From NCBI RefSeq assembly GCF_038502225.1, contig NW_027195377.1, positions 1 to 64,000 on the forward strand: a stretch of 64,000 bases of DNA, given 5' to 3'. A program made the translations under genes and the position numbers. Under the pieces are notes generated by a model that worked only from the letters and a program-made list of their open reading frames with translations, was not told the origin of the DNA and made no database searches. Below are positions 42,421 through 52,918 of the stretch, piece by piece (position 1 is the first letter of the stretch; the number at the start of each line of letters is the position of its first letter). The stretch comes from Cherax quadricarinatus (taxonomy: Eukaryota > Arthropoda > Malacostraca > Decapoda > Parastacidae).

Positions 42421-42515
42421 ATATTTAGTGGGTCATACACCCACAGGAGCGTGCGCGCGCACACGTACATACACGAGGGCGCACACACAGACACATGCAC
42501 ATGAGCGTACTAATA

Positions 42516-42718
42516 CAGTGGACCCCCGCTTAACGATCACCTCCCAATGCGACCAATTATGTAAGTGTATTTATGTAAGTGCGTTTGTACGTGTATGTTT
42601 GGGGGTCCGAAATGGACTAATCTACTTCACAATATTCCTTATGGGAACAAATTCGGTCAGTACTGGCACCTGAACATACTTCTGGAATGAAAAAATATCG
42701 TTAACCGGGGGTCCACTG
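42516..42718 (+). mobile_element. 203-bp Tigger-type MITE, copy 1
   Basis: TA duplicated at 42514-42515 and 42719-42720. Inverted ends CAGTGGACCCCCGCTTAACG and CGTTAACCGGGGGTCCACTG. Same length as, and inverted relative to, the copy at 45901. It shares its ends with the larger Tigger derivative at 56687. Confidence 0.92.
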
Positions 42719-42779
42719 TATATGCATACACACAAGCATGCACCCCCCCCCCACACACACATACATACATGGTAATGCA

Positions 42780-44475
42780 TTATTTACAGTTAGCAAAGTC
42801 AGGGTATTTCTCCAGAGTGGTCTGTAATATACCACTGTGGATAAAATACTTTGCCATTTCTTGAACATTTCTGAGTGAGTTGTCTCTAAATTCATTAATT
42901 TTATCGCACTCCAGTACATAATGACGCAAGGTGTGACAATAGTCCATCTGGCAAAGTTTACATTTCGTTTGGTCTACATCTGGTGGTGGTGATTTAACAT
43001 GCCAAAGATACTTGTAACCCAACCGGAGCCGGGCGGTAGTGACATCGAAGAGTCTGCTTATTTTGTTGGATGCACCATAGACATGTGGCTCCTCCTGCAT
43101 GATGGAATGATGATAGATGGACTGACTGGTGTCAATCTCCCTGAGTCTTAAGTCAATAAAGTTCAATTGAAGTTCTTTTCATATTATTGTTCTTAAACTA
43201 CTAACTGATAATCCAAGATTGTAATCCACTCCCTCTTTGAAAGCATACAGCTTAGCCAATTTATCAGCTCTATCATGCATCTGAAGACCAATGTGAGATG
43301 GAATCCACAGCATGTGCACTCTGACTCCACTGTCCACAATCTTACCATACCTATGTCTGGCTTCTGACACAAGCATGCCACAATTTATACTTAATGAGTT
43401 GAGAGCATTTATGAATGACAGAGAATCAGTTACAATTAAAGTGCCAACCTTAGATACATGGATGCATTTGAGTGCAAGGAGTATGGCAAACAGTTCTGTC
43501 TGAAGGGTAGAGGCCCAGTTATTGATGCGTGCTCCAATTTCTTTATGAGAGCCATCACTCTGTATGACAACAGCAGCACTACCAGCTGCACCAGTGGACT
43601 ATAGAACAGAACCATCAACGTAAATAATTTGTGAAAGTGTGTTGTGTGTGACTAAGTTATCAGTACAGCTTAAGGCATCATGTTTGGCTTCAAGATGAAG
43701 CTTTGGTTGTGATTTAAGAAGAGTTTTGGGGGGAAATGGAGGAATGGTAGTTTGGAATGGGGTAATATCCCATGGAGCAGGGAAATGTCTCTGTTGTCCA
43801 ACTTGATATAGATCATGTAGCTGGTTCATGCGGAGGTCGGTTCCAGTTTTTTCGATCCATCTGGAAGGATGTTCACCAGTGCTGAGGAAAGTTTAGAGGG
43901 CTTCTGTGCAGGGGTTTGAATGGGCTAACCTAAGCATATTGACCCCAATAAGGATATTTCTTTCAGTAACACGATCTCTAATGCTTGGACTTTTAAGTTC
44001 TTTCCGCATATTTAAAATTTTGGCAGTACGAGGGCATCCTAGGATGATCCTCATTGCTTCGTTTTGCAGTTTTTCCAGCCCTCCAAGCTTCCAGTCAGAC
44101 ACGAGTGCAAGTAGTGGTGCCGCATAATCAACCAATGATCTAATATAAGAATGATACATCATTTTCACAATTTTAACATTAGCTCCATACCTGGGATGAA
44201 AACCTGCCACAACTCTAAGTGCTCTCAGCCTTTCTTTGTATTGGTGACAAAGTCTCGTTATGACAGGTCCAAGTAGTGGAACCTCAAAGCCTTGATACCT
44301 GTATCTGCTTACATATTCTAGAAGAGACCCATCATGCAACTGGATCTGACGAACTGTGTCAAGGAGGACGCCTGTTGAGTATCTTTGTTTTATCCCCTGA
44401 GATTATTAACCCCAGGTCCTGACACGAGGCTAGTACATGATTAAGAATGTTTTGGGTGTTGGAGAATCCGGTGGT
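42780..44475 (-). pseudogene. LINE C1 ORF2, 3' part: RT thumb, RNase H, CCHC
   Basis: Minus strand from 44475: IHTTGFSNTQNILNHVLASC (just after the RT catalytic box), QDLGLIISGDKTKIL, a thumb at 44339-43893 (SLVDYAAPLLALVSDWKL, KLQNEAMRIILGCPRT), then RNase H with Asp in IYVDGSVL (about 43620), Glu in QTELFAILLAL (43490), Asp in IVTDSLSF (43440) and the HMLWIPSHIG/DRAD box (43320-43260). A CCHC motif CKLCQMDYCHTLRHYVLEC follows at 42960-42905, ending at 42780. Broken by stops and frame slips near 44350, 43890, 43600 and 43180. Confidence 0.82.
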
Positions 44476-44487
44476 GTGAATCAGTTA

Positions 44488-45297
44488 GAATGATAACAAA
44501 TTCTCACTACAGGCAGCACACTCCACCAATATTCAATACACTAAACCTACTCACCATACAAAACATCCATACTTATTACTGCACCTATTACATACATAGA
44601 ACACTTAACTCTGATATTAACCCTCCCCTCAAACATCTCCTTGCCAACCTCAACAGAACACATGACCATAACACAAGGCACAGATCACTCTTTGATGTTC
44701 CTCGTGTCCATCTCACACTATGCAAAAACTCAATGCACATAAAAGGCCCTAAAATCTGGAATTCATTACCTGTAAATATAAAAGAAACACAACCTGTTTA
44801 TAAATTCAAGTCTCTTCTCAAAGATTACTTACTCACCCAAAACCAAATAAATACTGAATAACTGAACATTATAAATTGTATATCTTAAATGTTTCTCACA
44901 ATTATATCACATAAATGTTAAACCTAAAACCCAATCTAACTTTATTATTTTTTAAATACACTACCTAACAGAATCACTACCTAACTGAATGCAACCATAT
45001 GACCTGTCTTTGTAATACTCACTTGTGCTTTATAGTTATCTGTTTACATTAATGTTTTATCACTGATTTCATCATTGCTTAGTAGCAGCGCTGTATAGTC
45101 CTTGTGGCTTAGCGCTTCTTTTTGATTATAATAATAATAATAATCATTGCTTAGTTAATCTTAAGTTAATTTTAAGCCAGCCCGTAATGCTATGCATAGT
45201 ATAAGTGGCTTTGGCATACTGCTCTTATCTGTATTTTTTTTGTACCTCTGTATGTGTGCACAAATTGGAAATAAATAAATAAATAAAATAAATAAAT
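44488..45297 (+). mobile_element. 5'-truncated L2-like LINE A 3' end inserted in C1 RT
   Basis: Encodes the last 120 residues of the RT (44490-44861: MITNSHYRQHTPPIFNTLNL, KGPKIWNSLPVNIKETQPVY), then the 3' UTR and AAAT tail (45271-45297). Only 6 bp (AATCAG) is shared at both borders. The C1 reading jumps from SFAD to IHTTG across it, so the insertion removed a few codons of the catalytic FADD box. Confidence 0.85.
45071..45154 (+). mobile_element. Tail-only I-type insertion (60 bp) with 12-bp TSD
   Basis: TSD ATCATTGCTTAG at 45071-45082 and 45143-45154 within the LINE A 3' UTR. The insert, 45083-45142, is only the I1-type tail (CAGCGCTGTATAGTCC, GGCTTAGCGCTTC, GATTA, TAA repeats), sense on the plus strand. 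Confidence 0.92.
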
Positions 45298-46365
45298 CAG
45301 CAAAACTAACCATATAATGATGGGACTCGCTAGGCATAGCATTAAGTAGGGCATTAATCAGAATATTGAAAAGGGTGGGACTAAGAACACCTCCCTGTGG
45401 GGTTCCTAATTCAAAGTCTTTAGTTACATTTCTATGTCCCTGGAACAACACAGATGACTTTCTGTTGGACAGGTAACCTTTAATCCAGCGGAGAAGCCAT
45501 CCTCCAACATCCATTCTGGCAAGTTCACTAATGATTACATGTCGGTTGGCTACATCAAAAGTGGATTTAAGGCCAAGGAAGGTAGTGTATGAGCTGTCAG
45601 TGTGCAGAGTGAGAAAGGTGGTAATGCAATGATGCACGCTCCTTCCATGCATGAAGCCATGCAACCGGGGAGACAAGAATTGCTTAATTCTGTGCATAAG
45701 ACGATTAAGAATCATCCTTTCGAATGTTTTACACAAGCAGCTTGTAAGGGATATTGGGCGAAATGAGTTTTGTTGACTGGGCTTCGGAATGGGAATAATG
45801 AGGCTGTTGGTCCATGATTTAGGGAGCTCCCCAGTGACATAGCTCATGTTATATAATTCAAGTAATGGATTACCTGGTACTCGACACAGCAATCTGAGTA
45901 CAGTGGACCCCCGGTTAACGATACTTTTTCACTCCATAAGTATGTTCAGGTGCCAGTACTGACCGAATTTATTCCCATAAGGAATATTGTGAAGTAGATT
46001 AGTCCATTTCAGACCCCCAAACATACACGTACAAACGCACTTACAAAAATACACTTACATAATTGGTCGCATTCGGAGGTAATCGTTATGCGGGGGTCCA
46101 CTGTATGTTGTAAGTAATACCATCCTCACCAGGCAACGTGGAGTTGCCCTTAGTGCTGCATCAAGTTTATAATTAGTGAAAGGAATGTTGCAGTCATCTG
46201 CCTTGCTGAGCATAAAGCAAACAAGTCTCTCCTTTGCATCATATTTGTCCATTAATTTCGCCTGTGGTACTGGGAAGACTGTCATAGCTAGATGTAGCAG
46301 CCCAAGCACTGACTAACTCATTCGCCCTATGTAATGGATGAGGGTGCGCGATCTGCCCAGTTCTA
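45298..46365 (-). pseudogene. LINE C1 ORF2, RT fingers and palm
   Basis: Minus strand. It follows the D2 insertion (QIAHPHPLHRA from 46365), then YDAKERLVCFMLSKADDC and FTNYKLDAALRAT (46270-46130). The MITE at 45901-46103 interrupts it. It continues LLELYNMSYVTGELPKSW, IPIPKPSQQNSFRPISLTS, RLHGFMHGRSVHHCI, GTPQGGVLSPTLFNILI and MVSFAD at the L2 insertion (45298). The usual catalytic FADD is cut after FAD. In the third motif LGLKSTFD replaces the common DLKSAFD, so one catalytic Asp is missing. Confidence 0.82.
45901..46103 (-). mobile_element. 203-bp Tigger-type MITE, copy 2
   Basis: TA at 45899-45900 and 46104-46105. Ends CAGTGGACCCCCGGTTAACG and CGTTATGCGGGGGTCCACTG. Reverse orientation of 42516-42718 and the same length; inserted in C1 RT codons. 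Confidence 0.92.
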
Positions 46366-46618
46366 TTATTTTATTTTATTAACACTGGCCGATTCCCACC
46401 AAGGCAGGGTGGCCCGAAAAAGAAAAACTTTCACCATCATTCACTCCGTCACTGTCTTGCCAGAAGGGTGCTTTACACTACAGTTTTTAAACTGCAACAT
46501 TAACACCCCTCCTTCAGAGTGCAGACACTGTACTTCCCATCTCCAGGACTCAAGTCCGGCCTGCCGGTTTCCCTGAATCCCTTCATAAATGTTACTTTGC
46601 TCACACTCCAACAGCACG

Positions 46619-47695
46619 TCAAGTATTAAAAACCATTTGTCTCCATTCACTCCTATCAAACATGCTCAGGCATGCCTGCTGGAAGTCCAAGCCCCTCGCA
46701 CACAAAACTTCCTTTACCCCCTCCCTCCAACCTTTCCTAGGACGACGCCTACCCCGCCTTCCTTCTACTACAGACTGATACACTCTTGAAGTCATTCTGT
46801 TTCGCTCCATTCTCTCTACATGTCCGAACCACCTCAGCAACCCTTCCTCAGCCCTCTGGACAACAGTTTTGGTAATCCCGCACCTCCTCCTAACTTCCAA
46901 ACTACGAATTCTCTGCATTATATTCACACCACACATTGCCCTCAGACATGACATCTCCACTGCCTCCAGCCTTCTCCTCGCTGCAACATTCATCACCCAT
47001 GCTTCACACCCATATAAGAGCGTTGGTAAAACTATACTCTCATACATTCCCCTCTTTGCCTCCAAGGACAAAGTTCTTTGTCTCCACAGACTCCTAAGTG
47101 CACTGCTCACCCTTTTCCCCTCATCAATTCTATGATTCACCTCATCTTTCATAGACCCATCCGCTGACACGTCCACTCCCAAATATCTGAATACATTCAC
47201 CTCCTCCATACTCTCTCCCTCCAATCTGATATCCAATCTTTCATCACCTAATCTTTTTGTTATCCTCATAACCTTACTCTTTCCTGTATTCACTTTTAAT
47301 TTTCTTCTTTGCATACCCTACCAAATTCATCCACCATCCTCTGCAACTTTTCTTCAGAATCTCCCAAGAGCACAGTGTCATCAGCAAAGAGCAACTGTGA
47401 CAACTCCTACTTTATGTGTGATTCTTTATCTTTTAACTCCACGCCTCTTGCCAAGACCCTCGCATTTACTTCTCTTACTACCCCATCTATAAATATATTA
47501 AACAACCATGGTGACATCACACATCCTTGTCTAAGGCCTACTTTTACTGGGAAATAATCTCCCTCTTTCCTACATACTCTAACTTGAGCCTCACTATCCT
47601 CGTAAAAACTCTTCACTGCTTTCAGTAACCTACCTCCTTCACCATAAACCTGCAACATCTGCCACATTGCCCCCCTATCCACCCTGTCATATGCC
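46619..47695 (-). pseudogene. LINE D2 RT, C-terminal half
   Basis: Minus strand: DRGAMWQMLQVYGEGG, VGLRQGCVMSPWLFNIFIDG (47500 region), the catalytic FADD segment near 47380 (LLFADDTVLLGDSEEKL, in another frame), then KSKVMRITKRLGDERLDIRL, FRYLGVDVSADGSM and the RTE end LLRWFGHVERM, GRRGRRRPRKGW. A stop near 47407 and a frame slip at 47310 break it. About 95 percent alike to D1 by eye. Confidence 0.85.
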
Positions 47696-49532
47696 TCGGG
47701 TCAGCTCACTGACAGTGATAAGGAAATGTGTAGAATTTTTAACACATACTTCCTCTCAGTTTTTACACAGGAGGATACCAGCGATATTCCAGTAATGATA
47801 AATTATGTAGAACAGGACGATAATAAACTGTGTACTATTAGGGTCACAAGTGACATGGTCCTTAGGCAAATAGATAAATTAAAACCTAACAAATCCCCAG
47901 GCCCTGATGAACTGTATGCAAGGGTTCTAAAGGAATGTAAAGAGGAGCTTAGCACACCTTTGGCTAATCTTTTCAACATATCACTACAAACTGGCATGGT
48001 GCCAGATAAGTGGAAAATGGCAAATGTGATACCTATTTTCAAAACAGGTGACAGGTCCTTAGCTTCGAACTATAGACCAATAAGCCTAACCTCCATAGTG
48101 GGAAAATTTATGGAATCAATAATTGCCGAGGCAGTTCGTAGCCACCTTGAAAAGCATAAATTAATCAACGAATCTCAGCATGGTTTTACAAAGGGGCGTT
48201 CCTGCCTTACGAATTTATTAACTTTTTTCACTAAGGTATTTGAGGAGGTAGATCATGGTAATGAATATGATATTGTGTATATGGACTTCAGTAAGGCTTT
48301 TGACAGGGTCCCACATCAGAGACTATTGAGGAAAATTAAAGCACATGGAATAGGAGGAGAAATTTTTTCCTGGATAGAGGCATGGTTGACAAATAGGCAG
48401 CAGAGAGTTTGCATAAATGGGGAGAAATCAGAGTGGGGAAGTGTCACGAGCGGTGTTCCACAGGGGTCAGTGTTGGGCCCCCTGCTGTTCACAATCTACA
48501 TAAACGACATAGATGAGGGCATAAAGAGCGACATCGGCAAGTTTGCCGATGACACCAAAATAGGCCGTCGAATTCATTCTGACGAGGACATTCGAGCACT
48601 CCAGGAAGATTTGAATAGACTGATGCAGTGGTCGGAGAAGTGGCAGATGCAGTTTAATATAGACAAATGCAAAGTTCTAAATGTTGGACAGGACAATAAC
48701 CATGCCACATATAAACTAAATAATGTAGATCTTAATATTACGGATTGCGAAAAAGATTTAGGAGTTCTGGTTAGCAGTAATCTGAAACCAAGACAACAGT
48801 GCATAAGTGTTCGCAATAAAGCTAATAGAATCCTTGGCTTCATATCAAGAAGCATAAATAATAGGAGTCCTCAGGTTGTTCTTCAACTCTATACATCCTT
48901 GGTTAGGCCTCATTTAGATTATGCTGCACAGTTTTGGTCACCTTATTACAGAATGGATATAAATTCTCTGGAAAATGTACAAAGGAGGATGACAAAGTTG
49001 ATCCCATGTATCAGAAACCTTCCCTATGAGGATAGACTAAGGGCCCTGAATCTGCACTCTCTAGAAAGACGTAGAATTAGGGGGGATATGATTGAGGTGT
49101 ATAAATGGAAGACAGGAATAAATAAAGGGGATGTAAATAGTGTGCTGAAAATATCTAGCCTAGACAGGACTCGCAGCAATGGTTTTAAGTTGGAAAAATT
49201 CAGATTCAGGAAGGATATAGGAAAGTACTGGTTTGGTAATAGAGTTGTGGATGAGTGGAACAAACTCCCAAGTACCGTTATAGAGGCCAGAACGTTGTGT
49301 AGCTTTAAAAATAGGTTGGATAAATACATGAGTGGATGTGGGTGGGTGTGAGTTAGACCTGATAGCTTGTGCTACCAGGTCGGTTGCCGTGTTCCTCCCT
49401 TAAGTCAATGTGACCTGACCTGACTAGGTTGGGTGCATTGGCTTAAGCCGGTAGGAGACTTGGACCTGCCTCGCATGGGCCAGTAGGCCTTCTGCAGTGT
49501 TCCTTCGTTCTTATGTTCTTATGTTCTTATAA
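47696..49532 (+). mobile_element. LINE E: 5'-truncated CR1-like element inserted in D2
   Basis: Plus strand, with ORF, short 3' UTR (CCTGCCTCGCATGGGCCAGT, GTAGGCCTTCTGCAG) and a GTTCTTAT octamer tail (49509-49532) typical of the CR1 clade. The D2 sequence on the two sides (CATATGCCT and AAATGCCAC) lacks the roughly 13 bp TTTCCAAATCCAT present in D1, so a small target deletion accompanied the insertion. No TSD. Confidence 0.87.
47726..49351 (+). CDS. LINE E reverse transcriptase (CR1-like, endonuclease missing)
   Basis: Intact 541 codons from ATG 47726; the frame is also open upstream to the element border. RT motifs in order: LKPNKSPGPDELYARVLKE, NVIPIFKTGDRSLASNYRPI, SQHGFTKGRSCLTNLL, IVYMDFSKAFDRVPHQRLL, SGVPQGSVLGPLLFTIYIND, catalytic FADD in GKFADDTKIG, QMQFNIDKCKVLNVG and DLGVLVSSNLK. 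The C-terminal thumb has HLDYAAQFWSPY, LENVQRRMTKLIP and LHSLERRRIRGDMIEVYK, a CR1-clade signature. It lacks endonuclease and ORF1, so it is not autonomous. The undamaged frame suggests a young insertion. Confidence 0.9.
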   Translation: MCRIFNTYFLSVFTQEDTSDIPVMINYVEQDDNKLCTIRVTSDMVLRQIDKLKPNKSPGPDELYARVLKECKEELSTPLANLFNISLQTGMVPDKWKMANVIPIFKTGDRSLASNYRPISLTSIVGKFMESIIAEAVRSHLEKHKLINESQHGFTKGRSCLTNLLTFFTKVFEEVDHGNEYDIVYMDFSKAFDRVPHQRLLRKIKAHGIGGEIFSWIEAWLTNRQQRVCINGEKSEWGSVTSGVPQGSVLGPLLFTIYINDIDEGIKSDIGKFADDTKIGRRIHSDEDIRALQEDLNRLMQWSEKWQMQFNIDKCKVLNVGQDNNHATYKLNNVDLNITDCEKDLGVLVSSNLKPRQQCISVRNKANRILGFISRSINNRSPQVVLQLYTSLVRPHLDYAAQFWSPYYRMDINSLENVQRRMTKLIPCIRNLPYEDRLRALNLHSLERRRIRGDMIEVYKWKTGINKGDVNSVLKISSLDRTRSNGFKLEKFRFRKDIGKYWFGNRVVDEWNKLPSTVIEARTLCSFKNRLDKYMSGCGWV

Positions 49533-51362
49533 ATGCCACAAAAACCTCTTTAGCCATATCTAAATACTGTTCACTTATATGTTTCACTGTTAACACCTGG
49601 TCCACACACCCCTTACCTTTCCTAAAGCCTCCTTGTTCATCTGCTATCCTATTCTCCGTCTTACTCTTAATTCTTTCAATAATAACTCTACCATACACTT
49701 TACCAGGTATGCTCAACAGACTTATCCCCCTATAATTTTTGCACTCTATTTTGACCCCTTTGCCATTATACAAAGGAACTATGCATGCTCTTTGCCAATC
49801 CCTAGGTACCTAACCCTCTTCCATACATTTATTAAATAACTGTAATTGCACCAACCACTCCAAAACTATATCCCCACCTGCTTTTAACATTTCTATCTTT
49901 ATCCCATCAATCTCGGCTGCCTTACCCCCTTTCATTTTACCTACTGCCTCACGAACTTCCCCCACACTCACAACTTGCTCTTCCTCACTCCTACAAGATG
50001 TTATTCCTCCTTGCCCTATACACGAAATCACAGCTTCCCTATCTTCATCAACATTTAACAATTCCTCAAAATATTCCTTCCATCTTCCCAATACCTCTAA
50101 CTCTCCATTTAATAACTCTCCTCTCCTATTTTTAACTGACAAATCCATTTGTTCTCTAGGCTTCCTTAACTTGTTAATCTCACTCCAAAACTTTTTCTTA
50201 TTTTCAACAAAACTTGTTGATAACATCTCACCCACTCTCTCATTTGCTCTCTTTTTACATTGCTTCACCACTCTCTTAACCTCTCTCTTTTTCTCCATAT
50301 ACTCTTCCCTCCTTGCATCACTTCTACTTTGTAAAAACTTCTCATATGCTAACTTTTTCTCCCTTACTACTCTCTTTACATCATCATTTCACCAATCGCT
50401 CCTCTTCCCTCCCACACCCACTTTCCTGTAACCACAAACTTCTGCTGAACACTCTAACACTACATTTTTAAACCTACCCCATACCTCTTCGACCCCATTG
50501 CCTACGCTCTCATTAGCCCATCTATCCTCCAATTGCTGTTTATATCTTACCCTAACTGCCTCCTCTTTTAGTTTATAAACCCTCACTTCTCTCTTCCTTG
50601 ATGCTTCTATTCTCCTTGTATCCCATCTACCTTTTACTCTCAGTGTAGCTACAACTAAGAAGTGATCTGATATATCTGTAGCCCCTCTATAAACATGTAC
50701 ATCCTGAAGTCTACTCAACAGTCTTTTTATCTACTAATACATAATCCAACAAACTACTGTCATTTTGCCCTACATCATATCTTGTATACTTATTTATCCT
50801 TTTTTTCTTAAAATATGTATTACCTATAACTAAACCCCTTTCTATACAAAGTTCAATCAAAGGGCTCCCATTATCATTTACACCTGGCACCCCAAACTTT
50901 CCTACCACACCCTCTCTAAAAGTTTCTCCTACTTTAGCATTCAGGTCCCCTACCACAGTTACTCTCTCACTTAGTTCAAAGGTTCCTTTACATTCACTTA
51001 ACATCTCCCAAAATCTCTCTCTCTCTCTCCTCTACATTCCTCTCTTCTCCAGGTGCATACACGCTTATTATGGCCCACTTTTCGCATCCAACCTTTACTT
51101 TAATCCACATAATCCTTGAATTTACACATTCATATTCTCTTTTCTCTTTCCATAACTGATCCTTCAACATTACTGCTACCCCTTCCTTAGCTCTAACTCT
51201 CTCAAATACTCCAGATTTAATCCCATTTATTTCCCCCCACCGAAACTCCCTTACCCCCTTCAGCTTTGTTTTGCTTAGGGCCAGGACATCCAACGTCTTT
51301 TCATTCATAACATCAGCACTCATCTGTTTCTTGTCATCCGCACTACATCCACGCACATTCAA
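49533..51362 (-). pseudogene. LINE D2 endonuclease and RT N-terminal half
   Basis: Minus strand from about 51362: NVRGCSADDKKQMSADVMNE, LDVLALSKTKLKG (catalytic Glu of the family's LSETKL replaced by Lys), AIISVYAPGE, then VVGDLNAKVGE (50950), LLDYVLVDKK (50740) and the SDHFLV motif ISDHFLVVATL (50665). The linker and RT start (50298-49810: NKLRKPREQMDLS, KGGKAAEIDGIKIEML) and NYRGISLLSIPGKVYGRVI (49740) follow. Several stops and slips. The full domain order endonuclease then RT is the RTE layout. Confidence 0.83.
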
Positions 51363-51772
51363 GCATCCCAGTTTTATAAAGTTTTTCTTCTTCTCTTTTT
51401 TAGTAAATGTCCACAGGAGAAGGGGTTACTAGCCCATCGCTCCCGGCATTTTAGTCACCTCATACGACACGCTTGGCTTACGGAGGAAAGATTCTTTTCC
51501 ACTTCCCCATGGACAATAGAAGAAATAAAGTAGAACAAGAGCTATTTAGAAAAAGGAGAAAAACCTAGATGTATATGTATATATATATGCATGTGTGTGT
51601 GTCTGTGAAGTGTGACCAAAGTGTAAGTAGGAGTAGCAAGATATCCCTGTTATCTAGCGTGTTTATGAGACAGAAAAAGACACCAGCAATCCTTCCATCA
51701 TGCAAAACAGTTACAGGTTTCTGTTTCACAGTCATCTTTCAGGACGGTAGTACTTCTCTGGGTGGTTGCTGT

Positions 51773-52918
51773 CTACCAACCTACTACCTGCCCAGTTCTG
51801 TTACCCTTAATTCTATTTATGTCCCTCCATGCCCGGCTAAGTGGGGTGTGAGCATTAAGACCATTGACAAATTGTTCCCAGTCTGTTTGCCGCAGTTCTG
51901 TCATACGCTCTCTGGCAGCAGCAAGGGCAGTTTGGAAGAGGCTCAGCATTTCAGGGGTATGATGGTTTCTATAGGCTAGACCTAATCTGCGAGCAGTACG
52001 TTTCAGTGTTTGAAGTTTAGAATCACTGTAATAAGTATGGTTTTTATAAGACTTATGATTATTATGAAAGTCATTTGGATTTAGAGTAGTAGGAGGTTTC
52101 AGAGGTGGCTCTAAGTAGTTCTGAATACTGCTCACAAGGTCATTGTTAAAAGTCTCAACAGAGGTACACTCATAGGAATTATACCAGTCAGTCACATGTG
52201 CAACAAAGTCACCATGCTGATCAAGAGGAACATTAAAATGTTTTCGTTTGAATATCCCAACAGGAAGGATAGTATTACCAATATCTAGGGAGGTTAGCCT
52301 TGGGAAATGATCAGACGCTATATCTTTTACAATGGAAGACTCACAGCTGGCAGAAGTAATGTTGAAGCCCAGACACAGATCAAGGATGCCTCCATAGATA
52401 TGTGTGGGTTCAAGGTCACCTACAGTTTGCACATTATCATGACTGTTTAAGAGTGACAACAGTTGATTAGCATTATGATTACCAAACTGAGAGTTTCCAA
52501 TGCTTTTGTGTCTTGCATTATAATCGCCAATAATGAGAGTAGGTTCAGACTGAGCACAAGTTGGGAGCTCCAAGTAATTAAACTTATCAGCAGGAGCATA
52601 CAAGTTAAATATGTTGAGAGCAGAGTTCCCAATATAAATCCTAACACCGTGATACTGTAGCCCCTCTGTTTTCTTATGTGCAAGAAGTTGATGGGGAAGT
52701 GATTTTTTAATATATAGAAGACAAGAGTTAGTAGATTTGAGGTTATATGCAACAAATGATGGCAATTTAGGGGGTTGGGATTTTTCAGGGACTGCACTCT
52801 TGTAGCACACAATATCAATGGATTCAGTGGTTACTTTATGATGAAGGTCAGAAATTCTTTCTCTAAGTGATGCAATATTCCAACTTAAAATGGATAGTTT
52901 ATACGAGTTTGGTTCCAT
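51773..52918 (-). CDS. LINE C1 ORF2, N-terminal endonuclease part
   Basis: ATG at 52918; open for 381 codons until the D2 insertion. Endonuclease motifs: LSILSWNIASLRERI (active-site Asn), IIGDYNARHKSIGN (Asp/Asn pair), DIASDHFP (SDH). The position of the catalytic Glu reads CYKSAVPEKS, where relatives have a CLQET-type box, so the Glu appears lost. A basic linker follows (LQTLKRTARRLGLAYRNHHT, SRAWRDINRIKGNRTGQ). The ATG overlaps the stop codon of the upstream frame in TAATG (52920-52916). The protein would be the target-nicking part of ORF2. Confidence 0.83.
   Translation of the reverse strand: MEPNSYKLSILSWNIASLRERISDLHHKVTTESIDIVCYKSAVPEKSQPPKLPSFVAYNLKSTNSCLLYIKKSLPHQLLAHKKTEGLQYHGVRIYIGNSALNIFNLYAPADKFNYLELPTCAQSEPTLIIGDYNARHKSIGNSQFGNHNANQLLSLLNSHDNVQTVGDLEPTHIYGGILDLCLGFNITSASCESSIVKDIASDHFPRLTSLDIGNTILPVGIFKRKHFNVPLDQHGDFVAHVTDWYNSYECTSVETFNNDLVSSIQNYLEPPLKPPTTLNPNDFHNNHKSYKNHTYYSDSKLQTLKRTARRLGLAYRNHHTPEMLSLFQTALAAARERMTELRQTDWEQFVNGLNAHTPLSRAWRDINRIKGNRTGQVVGW

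Larger units (their letters stand above)
46353..51798 (-). mobile_element. LINE D2: near full-length RTE-like element with TSD, split by LINE E
   Basis: TSD CTGCCCAGTTCT at about 46354-46365 and 51787-51798. The C1 endonuclease-RT reading joins across it (NRIKGNRTGQ to QIAHPHP). D2 body 46366-51786: 3' UTR (46366-46618), RT (46619-47695 and 49533-50440), endonuclease (50440-51362), then a 5' UTR of about 420 bp (51363-51786) with a TGGTAGACAGCAACCACCCA start. LINE E is inserted at 47696-49532. Confidence 0.87.
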
